DNA from: Zhihengliuella alba
Lineage (GTDB): Bacteria > Actinomycetota > Actinomycetes > Actinomycetales > Micrococcaceae
Length of the DNA: 64,000 nt
Direction: 5' to 3'
NCBI RefSeq assembly: GCF_039538765.1
Contig: NZ_BAABCJ010000001.1
Coordinates: forward strand, 248,001-312,000
Shown one piece after another: positions 41,531-50,759 of this stretch; the stretch's first letter is position 1; each line of letters begins with the position of its first letter. The notes under the pieces were generated by a model. It was not told where the DNA came from, ran no database searches, and saw only the letters and a program-made list of their open reading frames with translations. A program made the position numbers and the translations under genes.

Positions 41531-42736
41531 GTGCGCGTACTGCTCCTGACGCACTCCTACGGGCCGGAGGTCACCGCCCCGCAGCGTCGCTGGGCCGCCT
41601 TCATCGGCGAGTTCCGTCGGCGTGGCTGGGCGTGCGACGTCGTCACCCCGGTCGCCCACCCGGACCTCGCCCCCGCCTCGGTGAGCCGTGCCAGGCGCGG
41701 AACCGTGATCGGCGACGAGCGCGGCAGCCATGGAGAGCGCATCCGCCGGGTCCCGCTCATCCGGCATACCGAGGCCCGGCTCAGCAAACTGGCCAGCAAC
41801 CTCATCTCCGCGGTGCTGATGGTGCCCCGAGCCCTGACGGCGCCGCGCCCCGACGTCGTGGTCGTCACCGTTCCGGCACTGCCGAACATCGCCGCCGGAT
41901 ACGCCGTGGCGCGTCTGCGCCGGACCCGGCTCGTGGTGGACATGCGCGACGCCTGGCCGGACCTGGCCCGTGACGCCCAGATCGTGAAGTCCGCGCGCCC
42001 GGGGCTGATGGAGCGCGTGCTGACCTTCGTGCAGCGGCGTGCCGACCTGGTGGTCACCGTGACGGAGGGATTCGCCGACGTCCTCCGCCAGCGCGGCGCC
42101 CGGCGCGTGGAGACCGTCTACAACGGGTTCCCCGCCGAGCAGCTCCCCGCGCCCGTACCGTCCCGCGAGCCGTTCGACGCCCCGCTGCGCGTGCTCTACC
42201 TGGGCAACCACGGCGAGAGCCAGGGCCTCGAGAAGCTGATCGACGCCGCCCGGCTCGCCGGCGACGCCGTGCGTCTCCGATTCGTCGGCAACGGAGCGCG
42301 GAAGACGGAGCTCGAGGAGTACGCCCGCCGCGTCGGGGCCGACGTCGACTTCCAGCCGCCGAGCCACGGCGACGAGACGCTCGCCCACTATGCGTGGGCG
42401 GACACCTGCGTGGTCTCGTTGCGCGACGACTGGCCCAGCTTCGAGTGGACCATCCCCTCCAAGACCTACGAGCTCCTCGCGATCGGCAAGCACATCACGG
42501 CCGTCGTGCGCGGCGAGGCGGCACGGCTCCTCGCGGCGACGGGCGCGGCCGACGTCGTCGACCCGGACCCGGCGACCATCGCGGCCGTCTGGAAGGACCT
42601 GGCGGAACGGCCCGCACGCCTCTCCGTCCCTCCGGCCGGCCGGGCCTGGGTGGCGGAGAACTGCGACCTCCGGCGGCTCGGCCGTCGCTACGCCGAGCTG
42701 ATCGAGACCGTGACGAGAGGGACCCCCGCACCATGA
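41531..42736 (+). CDS. Glycosyltransferase family 4 (WbuB/WcaI-like)
   Basis: A 401-residue GT-B enzyme. The N-terminal domain starts VRVLLLTHSYGPEVTAPQRR and includes VVDMRDAWPDLARDAQ; the C-terminal domain has YLGNHGESQGLEKLIDAA and IPSKTYELLAIGKHI, the nucleotide-sugar-binding glutamate region. The start is GTG 41531, right after the LCP stop. It is coupled to the next glycosyltransferase by an ATGA overlap. Acts at the cytoplasmic membrane face on a lipid-linked glycan. Confidence 0.88.
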   Translation: MRVLLLTHSYGPEVTAPQRRWAAFIGEFRRRGWACDVVTPVAHPDLAPASVSRARRGTVIGDERGSHGERIRRVPLIRHTEARLSKLASNLISAVLMVPRALTAPRPDVVVVTVPALPNIAAGYAVARLRRTRLVVDMRDAWPDLARDAQIVKSARPGLMERVLTFVQRRADLVVTVTEGFADVLRQRGARRVETVYNGFPAEQLPAPVPSREPFDAPLRVLYLGNHGESQGLEKLIDAARLAGDAVRLRFVGNGARKTELEEYARRVGADVDFQPPSHGDETLAHYAWADTCVVSLRDDWPSFEWTIPSKTYELLAIGKHITAVVRGEAARLLAATGAADVVDPDPATIAAVWKDLAERPARLSVPPAGRAWVAENCDLRRLGRRYAELIETVTRGTPAP

Positions 42737-44541
42737 GCAGCGCACCCGGCCCGAGCCCCATCCAGCAGGCAGGCCAGCTGGCCACCAACCTGCGGCTCAC
42801 GGCGCACACCGTCTGGGACCACCTGACCGACGACCCCGTGGTCCTTGCGCTGCAGACCGCCCGACGGCTACCCCAGCGGCCGGTCCACGCCGTGGCGAGA
42901 CGCGTCGCCGACACCGTCCGGGGCACCGACTCGACGGTGGGCAACATCGCCGCCGCCGTCAACGGCGACACGGTGCGGCTGGAGGCCAACCTGGCGGACG
43001 CCGTCGCACGCCGGAACGAGCTCCCCGCCGGCACCGCGCGGCGGCTGGCCGAGGTGGCCACGGCCGTCGGCGACGTCGAGGCCGCCCGCCAGCTCCTCGA
43101 GGTCCTGCCCGACACGTCCGCTGCGGCGGCCGCCCGCGCCCGCCTGGCCTGGCACCTGGGCAGCATGACCGAGGCGGTGGAGCTGCTCGCCGGACGCGGC
43201 GGCCCGGCGGCCGCCCTCCACCGGCGCTACGCCTCCGAACTGGACGTGTACGCGGGCTCCCGCCCCGCGGTCACCGCCCCGCGCGGGTACCGGCCGGCCG
43301 ACGGGCGGATCATGCACGTGCTGACCAATTCGCTGCCGCACACCGGCTCGGGCTATGCGCAGCGGTCGCACTCGATCCTGACCGCTCTCGCCGAAGACGG
43401 CTGGGACGTCTCGGCGACCACCCGGATCGGCTACCCGGTGCAGGTCGGCAAGCCCCTCGCGGCGGACCAGGACGTCGTCGACGGGCTGACGTACCGGCGG
43501 ATCCTGCCGCCGGCGATCCGCGGGGGCCTCTCCGGCCGGATCCAGCAGTACGCCGACGCCCTCGCGGGAATCGTCGGGCAGGTCAGGCCCGCCCTGCTGC
43601 ACACGACCACCGACTTCCTCAACGCGGTGGTCGTCCGGGCCGTCGCCGAGGCCCACGGCATCCCCTGGGTCTACGAGGTGCGCGGCCAGCTCGCCGACAC
43701 CTGGGCCTCCGGCCGCCCCGCGGAGGCGCGCACATCCGAGCGGTACCGGTACTTCAAGGAGCGGGAGGCCGACGTGGCGCGCAGTGCCGACGCGGTCGTC
43801 ACGCTCGGCGAGGCCATGAAGTCGGAGCTCGTCGCCGCAGGGGTCGAGGCCGCCCGGATCCGGATCTGCCCGAACGCCGTCGGCGAGGCATTCCTCGCCG
43901 AACCGCTCGAACCCTCCGCCGCCCAGGCCGCCCTCGGCCTGGACCCCGGCTGGACGTACGTGGGCACCGTGAGCAGCATCGTCGCCTACGAGGGACTCGA
44001 CGACCTGCTCAGCGCGTTCGCCCTCCTCCACGCGCAGCATCCCCGCACGCGGCTCCTCGTGGCCGGCGACGGCGCCGCCCTGCCGGCCCTGAAGCACCAG
44101 GCGGTGAGCCTCGGCATCGCGGACCGTGTGGTCTTCGCCGGCCGCGTCCCCCGGGAGAAGGCGCACCTGTACCATCAGGCGCTCTCCGTCTTCGCCGTCC
44201 CGCGCAAGGACCTCGAGGTCACCCGCCAGGTGACGCCCCTGAAGTCCGTGGAGGCGTCCGCCAGCGGCCGCCCCGTGGTCGCCACCGATCTGCCAGCCCT
44301 CGCCGAGCTGGTGCACGACGGCGTCAACGGCCGACGCTTCGCCCCCGGCGACGTCGCCGATCTGGCCGCCAAGCTCGGCGAGCTGCTGTCCGATCGGGAG
44401 GAGGCGGCGCGTCTGGGGCACGCCGGACGGGCCTGGGCCCTCGAGGAGCGGACCTGGTCCGCCAACGCCGAGAAGTACGAGCAGGTCTACCGCGGGCTGC
44501 TCGAGCGGCCCGACGAGCCTTCCGCGGCGCGAGGTGAGTGA
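42733..44541 (+). CDS. Glycosyltransferase family 4 with an N-terminal helical domain
   Basis: A 602-residue protein. Residues 1-190 are helical and Ala-rich, with a TPR-like stretch (EVATAVGDVEAARQLLEVL). From about residue 194 a GT-B enzyme begins with GRIMHVLTNSLPHTGSGYAQRSH; later motifs are VYEVRGQLADTW, SIVAYEGLDDLLSAF and the E-x7-E-type VTPLKSVEASASGRPV. The same module forms the second domain of the 1486-residue protein at 1345-5805. Its sugar donor is unknown. Confidence 0.88.
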   Translation: MSSAPGPSPIQQAGQLATNLRLTAHTVWDHLTDDPVVLALQTARRLPQRPVHAVARRVADTVRGTDSTVGNIAAAVNGDTVRLEANLADAVARRNELPAGTARRLAEVATAVGDVEAARQLLEVLPDTSAAAAARARLAWHLGSMTEAVELLAGRGGPAAALHRRYASELDVYAGSRPAVTAPRGYRPADGRIMHVLTNSLPHTGSGYAQRSHSILTALAEDGWDVSATTRIGYPVQVGKPLAADQDVVDGLTYRRILPPAIRGGLSGRIQQYADALAGIVGQVRPALLHTTTDFLNAVVVRAVAEAHGIPWVYEVRGQLADTWASGRPAEARTSERYRYFKEREADVARSADAVVTLGEAMKSELVAAGVEAARIRICPNAVGEAFLAEPLEPSAAQAALGLDPGWTYVGTVSSIVAYEGLDDLLSAFALLHAQHPRTRLLVAGDGAALPALKHQAVSLGIADRVVFAGRVPREKAHLYHQALSVFAVPRKDLEVTRQVTPLKSVEASASGRPVVATDLPALAELVHDGVNGRRFAPGDVADLAAKLGELLSDREEAARLGHAGRAWALEERTWSANAEKYEQVYRGLLERPDEPSAARGE

Positions 44542-44603
44542 AGCGTCACATGGATATTGAGGTTTCATAATTCAATGGCCCCGTTCAGGCCCAATCCGGC
44601 TCC

Positions 44604-44609
44604 TATACT
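44604..44609 (+). promoter_or_regulatory. -10 box upstream of the WecC-like gene
   Basis: TATACT, close to consensus, about 100 bases upstream of ATG 44709; no clear -35 at 17-18 bases. It would give a leader of about 93 bases. The gene's own ribosome site AGGAAG is at 44697-44702. Confidence 0.45.
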
Positions 44610-44708
44610 GGAGGAGTTTTGGTCCGTGGGCGTCACGCGTCTGGGGAACCGCGCCTTACCGGGAGGGCCGCCGTACGCGCCGCTCCGAACCACTACAGGA
44701 AGACTTCA

Positions 44709-45938
44709 ATGACTGAGATCAAGACCGTCGCCGTGATCGGCCTCGGTTACATCGGCCTGCCCACCGCCGCGATCCTGGCCACGAACGGCACTACCGTGAT
44801 CGGCGTGGACGTCAACCCGAACACCGTCGACGCCGTGAACCGCGGCGAGGTCCCGTTCGTCGAGCCGGACCTCGGCCAGCACGTCTCCAAGGCCGTCGCC
44901 GAGGGCACCCTGAAGGCCTCGCTCGAGACCCCGCCGGCGGACGCCTACATCGTCGCCGTGCCCACGCCGTTCAACGACGACAAGTCGGCAGACCTCTCCT
45001 ACATCGAGGCCGCCGGCACCAACATCGCCCCGCAGCTGCGCGGCGACGAGCTCATCATCCTCGAGTCGACCTCGCCTCCCGGGGCCACCCAGCACCTGGC
45101 GGACCACATCCTGGCGCTGCGCCCGGACCTGAGCCTGGACAACCTGCTCGTCGCGCACTGCCCCGAGCGCGTCCTGCCGGGGCGCGTCATGATCGAGCTC
45201 GTCACCAACGACCGCATCGTCGGCGGCATCACGCCGGAGGCGGCCTGGGCCGCCCGCGACCTGTACCAGCGGTTCTGCGAGGGCGAGATCCTCCTCACCG
45301 ACGCCGTGACCGCGGAGATGGCCAAGCTGGTCGAGAACTCCTTCCGCGACGTGAACATCGCGTTCGCCAACGAGCTCTCCGTCATCTCCGACAAGCTCGG
45401 CATCAACGTCTGGGAGCTCATCAAGCTCGCCAACCACCACCCGCGCGTGAACATCCTCCAGCCCGGCCCCGGCGTCGGCGGCCACTGCATCGCCGTGGAC
45501 CCGTGGTTCATCGTCGCGGCGGCCCCCGAGGAGGCCAAGCTCATCCGCCAGGCCCGCGAGACCAACGACGCCAAGCCGGAGTGGGTCATCGACCAGGTCG
45601 CCAAGGAGCAGGACGCCACGGCGCCGATCGCCGTCTTCGGCCTCGCGTTCAAGGCGGACATCGACGACCTGCGCGAGTCGCCGGCCGTCCACATCGCCGG
45701 CGACCTCGCGGACCAGTACACGGACCGCACCATCCTCGCCGTGGAACCGCACATCGACACGCTGCCCAAGCAGCTGGCCAACCGGCGCAACATCGAACTG
45801 GCGAGCATCGAGGACGCCCTCGAGCAGGCCGGGACGGTGCTGATCCTCGTGGACCACAGCCAGTTCAAGGCCCTCGAGACCACCGCGTTCGACGGCAAGC
45901 ACGTGGTGGACAGCCGCGGCCTGCTGAACCGCGCCTAG
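44709..45938 (+). CDS. wecC: UDP-N-acetyl-D-mannosamine dehydrogenase (WecC-like)
   Basis: A 409-residue NAD-dependent four-electron dehydrogenase that oxidises a UDP-HexNAc C6 to the uronic acid. The N-terminal Rossmann motif is GLGYIGLPTA, the catalytic cysteine is Cys260 in GPGVGGHCIAVDPWF, and ESTSPPGAT and AHCPERVLPG are typical of WecC. The HCIAVDPWF form favours UDP-ManNAc over UDP-GlcNAc as substrate (family knowledge). No UDP-GlcNAc 2-epimerase (wecB) is in the window. Confidence 0.85.
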   Translation: MTEIKTVAVIGLGYIGLPTAAILATNGTTVIGVDVNPNTVDAVNRGEVPFVEPDLGQHVSKAVAEGTLKASLETPPADAYIVAVPTPFNDDKSADLSYIEAAGTNIAPQLRGDELIILESTSPPGATQHLADHILALRPDLSLDNLLVAHCPERVLPGRVMIELVTNDRIVGGITPEAAWAARDLYQRFCEGEILLTDAVTAEMAKLVENSFRDVNIAFANELSVISDKLGINVWELIKLANHHPRVNILQPGPGVGGHCIAVDPWFIVAAAPEEAKLIRQARETNDAKPEWVIDQVAKEQDATAPIAVFGLAFKADIDDLRESPAVHIAGDLADQYTDRTILAVEPHIDTLPKQLANRRNIELASIEDALEQAGTVLILVDHSQFKALETTAFDGKHVVDSRGLLNRA

Positions 45939-45960
45939 CCGACAGGAGCACCCTCACCGC

Positions 45961-46737
45961 ATGAATCTGCGACGCTACCTCCGCCAGCCAGTGAAGCTGG
46001 TCCAGCGCAACCTGAGCCCGGAGCAGAAGAAGCAGATCAAGCGGGTGCTCCGCCGCGGCGCCCGGACGCTGCCCGAGCCGGTGCAGCGCCGCCTCAAGGC
46101 GGCGCTGCCGGCCCGAGCCGGCACGCCGCGCGGTCGCCGCGGACGCGGCGCCACCGGTCCCACCGACCCCCTCGGCCTCGCGCTGGACGCGCAGCCGGCC
46201 GGCGTCGCCGCCCGCTCCGGGCGCGCCGCAGCCGCCGGCGGCGACGACCCGCACCGGGCCGACCGGCTCGTTGCGGCCCTACGGTCCGCCGGCCCGGCCC
46301 TGCCGACGCAGCGCCGGCGCATCGCCGGGATCGTGGCCCCGGACCTCGCGACCGCGCTCGCGGACGCCGAGTACGACGTCGTCCCGCTCGCCCCGGGGAC
46401 TGCAGCGGCCACCGCCGGGGAGACGAGCGCCGAGGCCCTGCTCGTCGACCTGGACGGATTCGGCGGCCTGTGGGCCGGCGGCTTGACCGCGGCCGGAACC
46501 GGCCTCTTCTCCGAACTCCACGCGGCCATCGACCGTGCGCGCGCCCACGGCGCGACCGTCTGGGTCGTCGACCGCGGGCCCGGCCGCTTCACCCCCGGCG
46601 GCGCCGCACTCCGCCAGGACCACCGGGTCGAGCTCGTCGACGGCCCCCGAGGGCCCGAGCATCCGACCGAGGACCCCGGGGACGCGCCCCGCGGCCTGAT
46701 CGACGTCGTCCGCCACGTGATGGGATGCACCGCATGA
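45961..46737 (+). CDS. Unknown protein of the glycopolymer locus
   Basis: A 258-residue protein. The N-terminus is strongly basic and amphipathic (RRYLRQPVKLVQRNLSPEQKKQIKRVL), similar in style to the N-termini of neighbouring glycosyltransferases and suited to membrane-surface binding. A Gly/Arg-rich linker leads to a small alpha/beta region (IAGIVAPDLATALAD, ALLVDLDGFGGLW, GATVWVVDRGPGRF) without recognisable catalytic residues. Its stop overlaps the start of the next glycosyltransferase (ATGA), implying a linked role. Not recognised as a known family. Confidence 0.7.
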   Translation: MNLRRYLRQPVKLVQRNLSPEQKKQIKRVLRRGARTLPEPVQRRLKAALPARAGTPRGRRGRGATGPTDPLGLALDAQPAGVAARSGRAAAAGGDDPHRADRLVAALRSAGPALPTQRRRIAGIVAPDLATALADAEYDVVPLAPGTAAATAGETSAEALLVDLDGFGGLWAGGLTAAGTGLFSELHAAIDRARAHGATVWVVDRGPGRFTPGGAALRQDHRVELVDGPRGPEHPTEDPGDAPRGLIDVVRHVMGCTA

Positions 46738-48950
46738 GCCCCGCCCTGCCCCGCGACCAGGTCCGCGTCCTCCTCTATGGGGACGTCGACCTCAACGTCC
46801 TCGATGGTTCCGCCGTCTGGCTGACGTCGATGGCCGAGGCGTGGGCTGCCGCGGGCGCCAGCGTCGACGTCCAGCTCAAAGCCGCCGAGAAGCGCGATCT
46901 CCTCTCCGGCGTGCTGCGGACGGTGCCCGGCGTCGACGTGGTGGCCGCCCCGGTCCGGGCCGGCCACCCCACCATGAGCTGCGCCGAGGCGGCCGACGCG
47001 CTGGAGGCGCTCGACGCCCGGGATCCCTACGACGTCGTCTTCGTCCGCGGCATCCACATGTGCGCCGAACTGGCCGCCCGCGAGGCGTTCGCCGGCCGGC
47101 TCTGGTCCTACGTCACCGAGTTCTCCTACCCGGCCGAGTCGATGGACGCCCGCCGCCGGGCCACGCTCGGCGAGATCGCCGAGTCGAGCCGCCTGGTCCT
47201 GGCCCAGACCCCGCAGGCACGTGCCGTGCTCGAGGCCGCCGTGCCGGCCGCCGCCGGCCGGACCGTCGAGCTCACGCCGATGGTCCCCGACGCGCTCGGC
47301 GCCGAGCCGGCCGGCGAGCCCGCGGCACGCGAGGGCGAGGCCGGCACGGAGCGGCCGATCCGGCTCGTCTACACGGGCAAGTTCGCCCGCGACTGGCGCA
47401 CCGACCTCATGCCGGACATCGTCGACGAGCTCCGCGCCCTCGGGCACACCGCCGAGCTGACCATGGTCGGCGACAAGGTCCAGCGCTCCGACGAGGAACC
47501 GCTCTGGCCGCACCGGATGCGCGAGGTCATGGAGGCGCCGCGCGACGACGTCTTCTGGGCCGGCGCGCACGACCGTGCCGGGGCCACGGAGCTGACCAGT
47601 GTCGCGGACCTCTCCCTCGGCTGGCGCTCGCCCGCGCTCGACCTCAGCGTCGAGCTCTCCACGAAGGTCCTGGAGAGCTGCGCCCTCGGCGTCCCGCCGC
47701 TGCTGAACCGCACCTCGCTGCACGAGGAGCTCCTCGGCGCCGACTACCCGCTCTTCATCGACGCGGCCCGCGACAGCCCCGCGGACATCGCCCGCACCGT
47801 CGTCGCTGCGCTGCCGCACCTCGGCGGGCTGGCGGAGCGCGTGCGCGCCGTCGCGGACCCGTACCGCGTCAGCGCCCGCGCCCACGTCCTGCGCGGCTAC
47901 CTCGAGCGCGTCCTGCCGGACGAGGCCGCCGCGCCGCTGCACACGGCCGGCGGCGGCCGTCCGCGCCGGATCCTGATCGCCGGGCACGACCTGAAGTTCG
48001 CCGGGGAACTCGTGGACCTGCTGGTCTCCCGCCCGGACATCGACGTGCGCTTCGATCGCTGGGAGTCCCTCCACCGCCACGACGAGGCGGCGTCGAAGCA
48101 CCTGCTGGACTGGGCCGACGTCGTCATGTGCGAGTGGGCCGGACCCAATGCCGTCTGGTACGCCGATCACAAGCGGGACGGCCAGCGCCTCGTGGTGCGG
48201 CTGCACATGTTCGAGCTGCGGGGCCGCTGGCTGGACGACCTGGACACGGCCCGCGTCGACCGGTTCGTCACGGTCTCCGGGCTCTATCGCGACATGGTCT
48301 GCGAGCGGCTGGGCCTCCCGGTCGAGCAGGTCACCGTGGTCCCCAACGCGGTCAGCGTCGCCGACCTCGACCGGCCGAAGACCGAGGGCGCCGAGTTCCG
48401 GCTCGGCCTCGTCGGGATCGTTCCGCTGCGCAAGCGGCTCGACCGCGCCCTCGACACGCTCCGCCTCCTGCACGAGCAGGACGACCGCTACACCCTGCAC
48501 ATCCGCGGCCGGCTCCCGTGGGAGTACCCGCACGAGTGGCGCAAGACCGAGCAGCGCGAGGCCTATCTGGACTGGTTCGCCCGGCTCGGCCGCAGCGGGA
48601 TCGCCGACGCGGTGGCCTTCGAGCCGTTCGGAGCCGATATGGGCAACTGGCTCTCCAAGATCGGCTGGGTCCTCTCGCCGAGCACCACGGAGAGCTTCCA
48701 CCTGGCCCCGGCCGAGGGCATGGCCAGCGGTGCCCTGCCGGTCCTGTGGGAGCGCCCCGGCGTGCACGGCATCTTCGGCGGCGACTTCGTGGTCCCGGAC
48801 ACCGCCGCGGCGGCCGGCTTCATCCTCGAGACCGACGGCGACCCACGACGGCGGGCGGAGCTCGTCGAACACGCCCGGGGGATCGCGGGACGCTTCGACG
48901 AGCGCGAGGTCAACCGGCTTTGGCTGGGTCTGCTCCTGGGGCAGGACTAG
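46734..48950 (+). CDS. Two-domain glycosyltransferase with C-terminal AGHDLKF module
   Basis: A 738-residue protein. The first half (1-400) is a GT-B-like domain starting VRVLLYGDVDLNVLDGSAVW with LVYTGKFARDWRTDLMP and SVELSTKVLESCALGVPPL. The second half begins at AGHDLKF (Gly417) and runs to the C-terminus: CEWAGPNAVWY, VRLHMFE, VVPNAVSVADL, GLVGIVPLRKRLDRALD, SPSTTESFHLAPAEGMASG. The second half is homologous to the C-termini of the proteins at 1345-5805 and 61464-63275. Probably two transfer steps in one polypeptide. Confidence 0.85.
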   Translation: MSPALPRDQVRVLLYGDVDLNVLDGSAVWLTSMAEAWAAAGASVDVQLKAAEKRDLLSGVLRTVPGVDVVAAPVRAGHPTMSCAEAADALEALDARDPYDVVFVRGIHMCAELAAREAFAGRLWSYVTEFSYPAESMDARRRATLGEIAESSRLVLAQTPQARAVLEAAVPAAAGRTVELTPMVPDALGAEPAGEPAAREGEAGTERPIRLVYTGKFARDWRTDLMPDIVDELRALGHTAELTMVGDKVQRSDEEPLWPHRMREVMEAPRDDVFWAGAHDRAGATELTSVADLSLGWRSPALDLSVELSTKVLESCALGVPPLLNRTSLHEELLGADYPLFIDAARDSPADIARTVVAALPHLGGLAERVRAVADPYRVSARAHVLRGYLERVLPDEAAAPLHTAGGGRPRRILIAGHDLKFAGELVDLLVSRPDIDVRFDRWESLHRHDEAASKHLLDWADVVMCEWAGPNAVWYADHKRDGQRLVVRLHMFELRGRWLDDLDTARVDRFVTVSGLYRDMVCERLGLPVEQVTVVPNAVSVADLDRPKTEGAEFRLGLVGIVPLRKRLDRALDTLRLLHEQDDRYTLHIRGRLPWEYPHEWRKTEQREAYLDWFARLGRSGIADAVAFEPFGADMGNWLSKIGWVLSPSTTESFHLAPAEGMASGALPVLWERPGVHGIFGGDFVVPDTAAAAGFILETDGDPRRRAELVEHARGIAGRFDEREVNRLWLGLLLGQD

Positions 48951-48953
48951 CCC

Positions 48954-50531
48954 ATGCGATTCCCGGCGCGGGCCCGTCGCGGGCTGGACCGGGCGTTGAG
49001 GAGCGCCCGGGCCGGTGCCGCGGAGGGGGCGCTGGGCTCTGCACTGGGCCGGATCCGGTCCCGGACGGCGGCGAGCGCCCCCCGGCCGGGCGGCGTTGCC
49101 GAGCCGCAGACTCGCGCGGACACCGCAGCGCCCGACTGGAACAGGCAGCTCCCGAGCACTCTCACCACGGCGGAGGCGGTCACCGCGCTGGCCCTGGACA
49201 ATGCACATCTGCGCGCCCGCGTCGGCGCCGAACCCTGGGAGGGGCCGGCCGTCGCCGATCCCACCGACGAGCAGCGCGCGCTGGCCGCCGAGTACCTCGC
49301 CGGCCAGCAGCCCGCGCGTGTGGGCGCTCCGTCGCCGGCCCGGCCGGACGCGCCCGGGACACGCCATCTGGTCATCGTCCACAACTACCCCCGCCCCGGG
49401 GCGGAGTACGGCAACGGGTTCGTCCACCGTCGCGTGAGGCTCTACCAGCAGGCGGGGGTCGCAGTCGACGTCGTCGTGACCGGTACCAAAGTGCCGCAGG
49501 AGATCTACGAGTACGACGGCGTGCGCGTCCTCTCCGGCAGCGGACCCGTACTGCGCGGCCTGCTGGCCGCCGTCGAGGCCGGAGCAGGGCTGCGAGGCAC
49601 CTACACGAGCGCCAGCACCCATTTCCTCAACGAGTACCTCTGGGCCTCCGTGGGGGAGTACCGGTCCGCGTTGGACTGGTACGTGTACATCCACGGTTTC
49701 GAGGCGCGGCACTGGGTGCGGACCCTGTGCAACGTCGGGCTCGACGATCCGCGACTGCCGGCCCACGTGGCCGCGACCGAGCGCCGCCAGAGGTTCTGGC
49801 GCCACGTCCTCGACGCCGCGGACGGGCCCGCCGGCTACGTGTTCGTCTCCGACTGGTGGCGCCGCGCCTGCCAGGAGGACATGCACGTCGACTTCCCGGC
49901 CGAGCGCACCAGCGTCATCAACAACGTCATCGACGACGCCGTCTTCCACCCCGGCGCCGGGGCCGCCGCGCGGACGGCAGAGGACCGTTTCCGACTCGTC
50001 TGGGTGCGCTCCGCCAGCCGGCCCAACTACGCGGCCGACCTCGCCGCCCGCGCCCTGGCGGAGCTGCGCTCGAGCCGTCACTGGGAGCGGCTGCAGATCA
50101 CGGTCATCGGCGAGGGGCCGCACCTGCGTGAGTTCTCCGAACGCCTCGACGGGGAGCCCAACGTGCGGATCGAGCAGCGGTTCGCCTCCCAGCGGGAGGT
50201 CGGGGAGCTGTACCGGAGCCACGGGATCGCCCTCGTGCCGTCCCGGCTGGACACCCAGGGCGTCTCCCGCGACGAGGCCATGGCCTGCGCCTGCGTGCCC
50301 GTGACCAACGCCGTCGCCGCGATCCCCGAGTTCGTCGACGGCACCGAGTCGGTCCTGGCCCCGCCGGAGGACGTCCAGGCCATGGCCGAGGGCATCCTCG
50401 CGCTCCTCGACGACCCCGCGGAGTATCTGACCCGCGCCCAGCGGGCCCTCCGGAACGTGCGCGGCCGCAGTCTGCCCGAGCAGACCGTGGGGCGCGAGCT
50501 CGCCCTCATGGGCCTCCGTCCGGAGGCCTGA
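48954..50531 (+). CDS. Glycosyltransferase (paralogue of 54842-56449)
   Basis: A 525-residue GT-B enzyme. A basic, Ala/Arg-rich N-terminus of about 130 residues precedes HLVIVHNYPRPGAEYGNGFVHRR. Later motifs are YIHGFEARHWVRTL, SDWWRRACQEDM, VWVRSASRPNYAADLA and the donor-site stretch SRLDTQGVSRDEAMACA. All of these recur with small changes in the protein at 54842-56449, so the two are paralogues. It starts three bases after the preceding stop. Confidence 0.85.
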   Translation: MRFPARARRGLDRALRSARAGAAEGALGSALGRIRSRTAASAPRPGGVAEPQTRADTAAPDWNRQLPSTLTTAEAVTALALDNAHLRARVGAEPWEGPAVADPTDEQRALAAEYLAGQQPARVGAPSPARPDAPGTRHLVIVHNYPRPGAEYGNGFVHRRVRLYQQAGVAVDVVVTGTKVPQEIYEYDGVRVLSGSGPVLRGLLAAVEAGAGLRGTYTSASTHFLNEYLWASVGEYRSALDWYVYIHGFEARHWVRTLCNVGLDDPRLPAHVAATERRQRFWRHVLDAADGPAGYVFVSDWWRRACQEDMHVDFPAERTSVINNVIDDAVFHPGAGAAARTAEDRFRLVWVRSASRPNYAADLAARALAELRSSRHWERLQITVIGEGPHLREFSERLDGEPNVRIEQRFASQREVGELYRSHGIALVPSRLDTQGVSRDEAMACACVPVTNAVAAIPEFVDGTESVLAPPEDVQAMAEGILALLDDPAEYLTRAQRALRNVRGRSLPEQTVGRELALMGLRPEA

Positions 50532-50759
50532 GGCACCGGCTGCCAGGGCCCGTCGCGAGACCACCCGAGACGCCGCCGGGACGTGACCCGGCACCGGCGA
50601 ATTCCTCGCGCCACCACGGCCGCAGCGCCCCGGATCGGCCCACCGCCGGTGCTAGTCTGGTCGGGATCGACGCGCCCGGCGCGCCCGCGTCCTGAGCGCA
50701 CCGCCCCCGGCGATGCGCCCCCGGACCTCCCATTGACACACGAAGGATGGAACGTACTG
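50532..50759 (+). promoter_or_regulatory. Intergenic region with a -10 box (TAGTCT, 50653-50658)
   Basis: 228 bases without a gene before the WbpA-like dehydrogenase. TAGTCT at 50653-50658 would start transcription near 50665 and leave a leader of about 95 bases, similar to the leader of the WecC-like gene. No good -35 is visible. Confidence 0.35.

Noticed and set aside
45975..50594. Minus-strand open frame of over 1500 codons opposite the glycosyltransferases
   Set aside because: Same reason: it lies opposite several well-supported genes, spans their boundaries and shows no protein motif.
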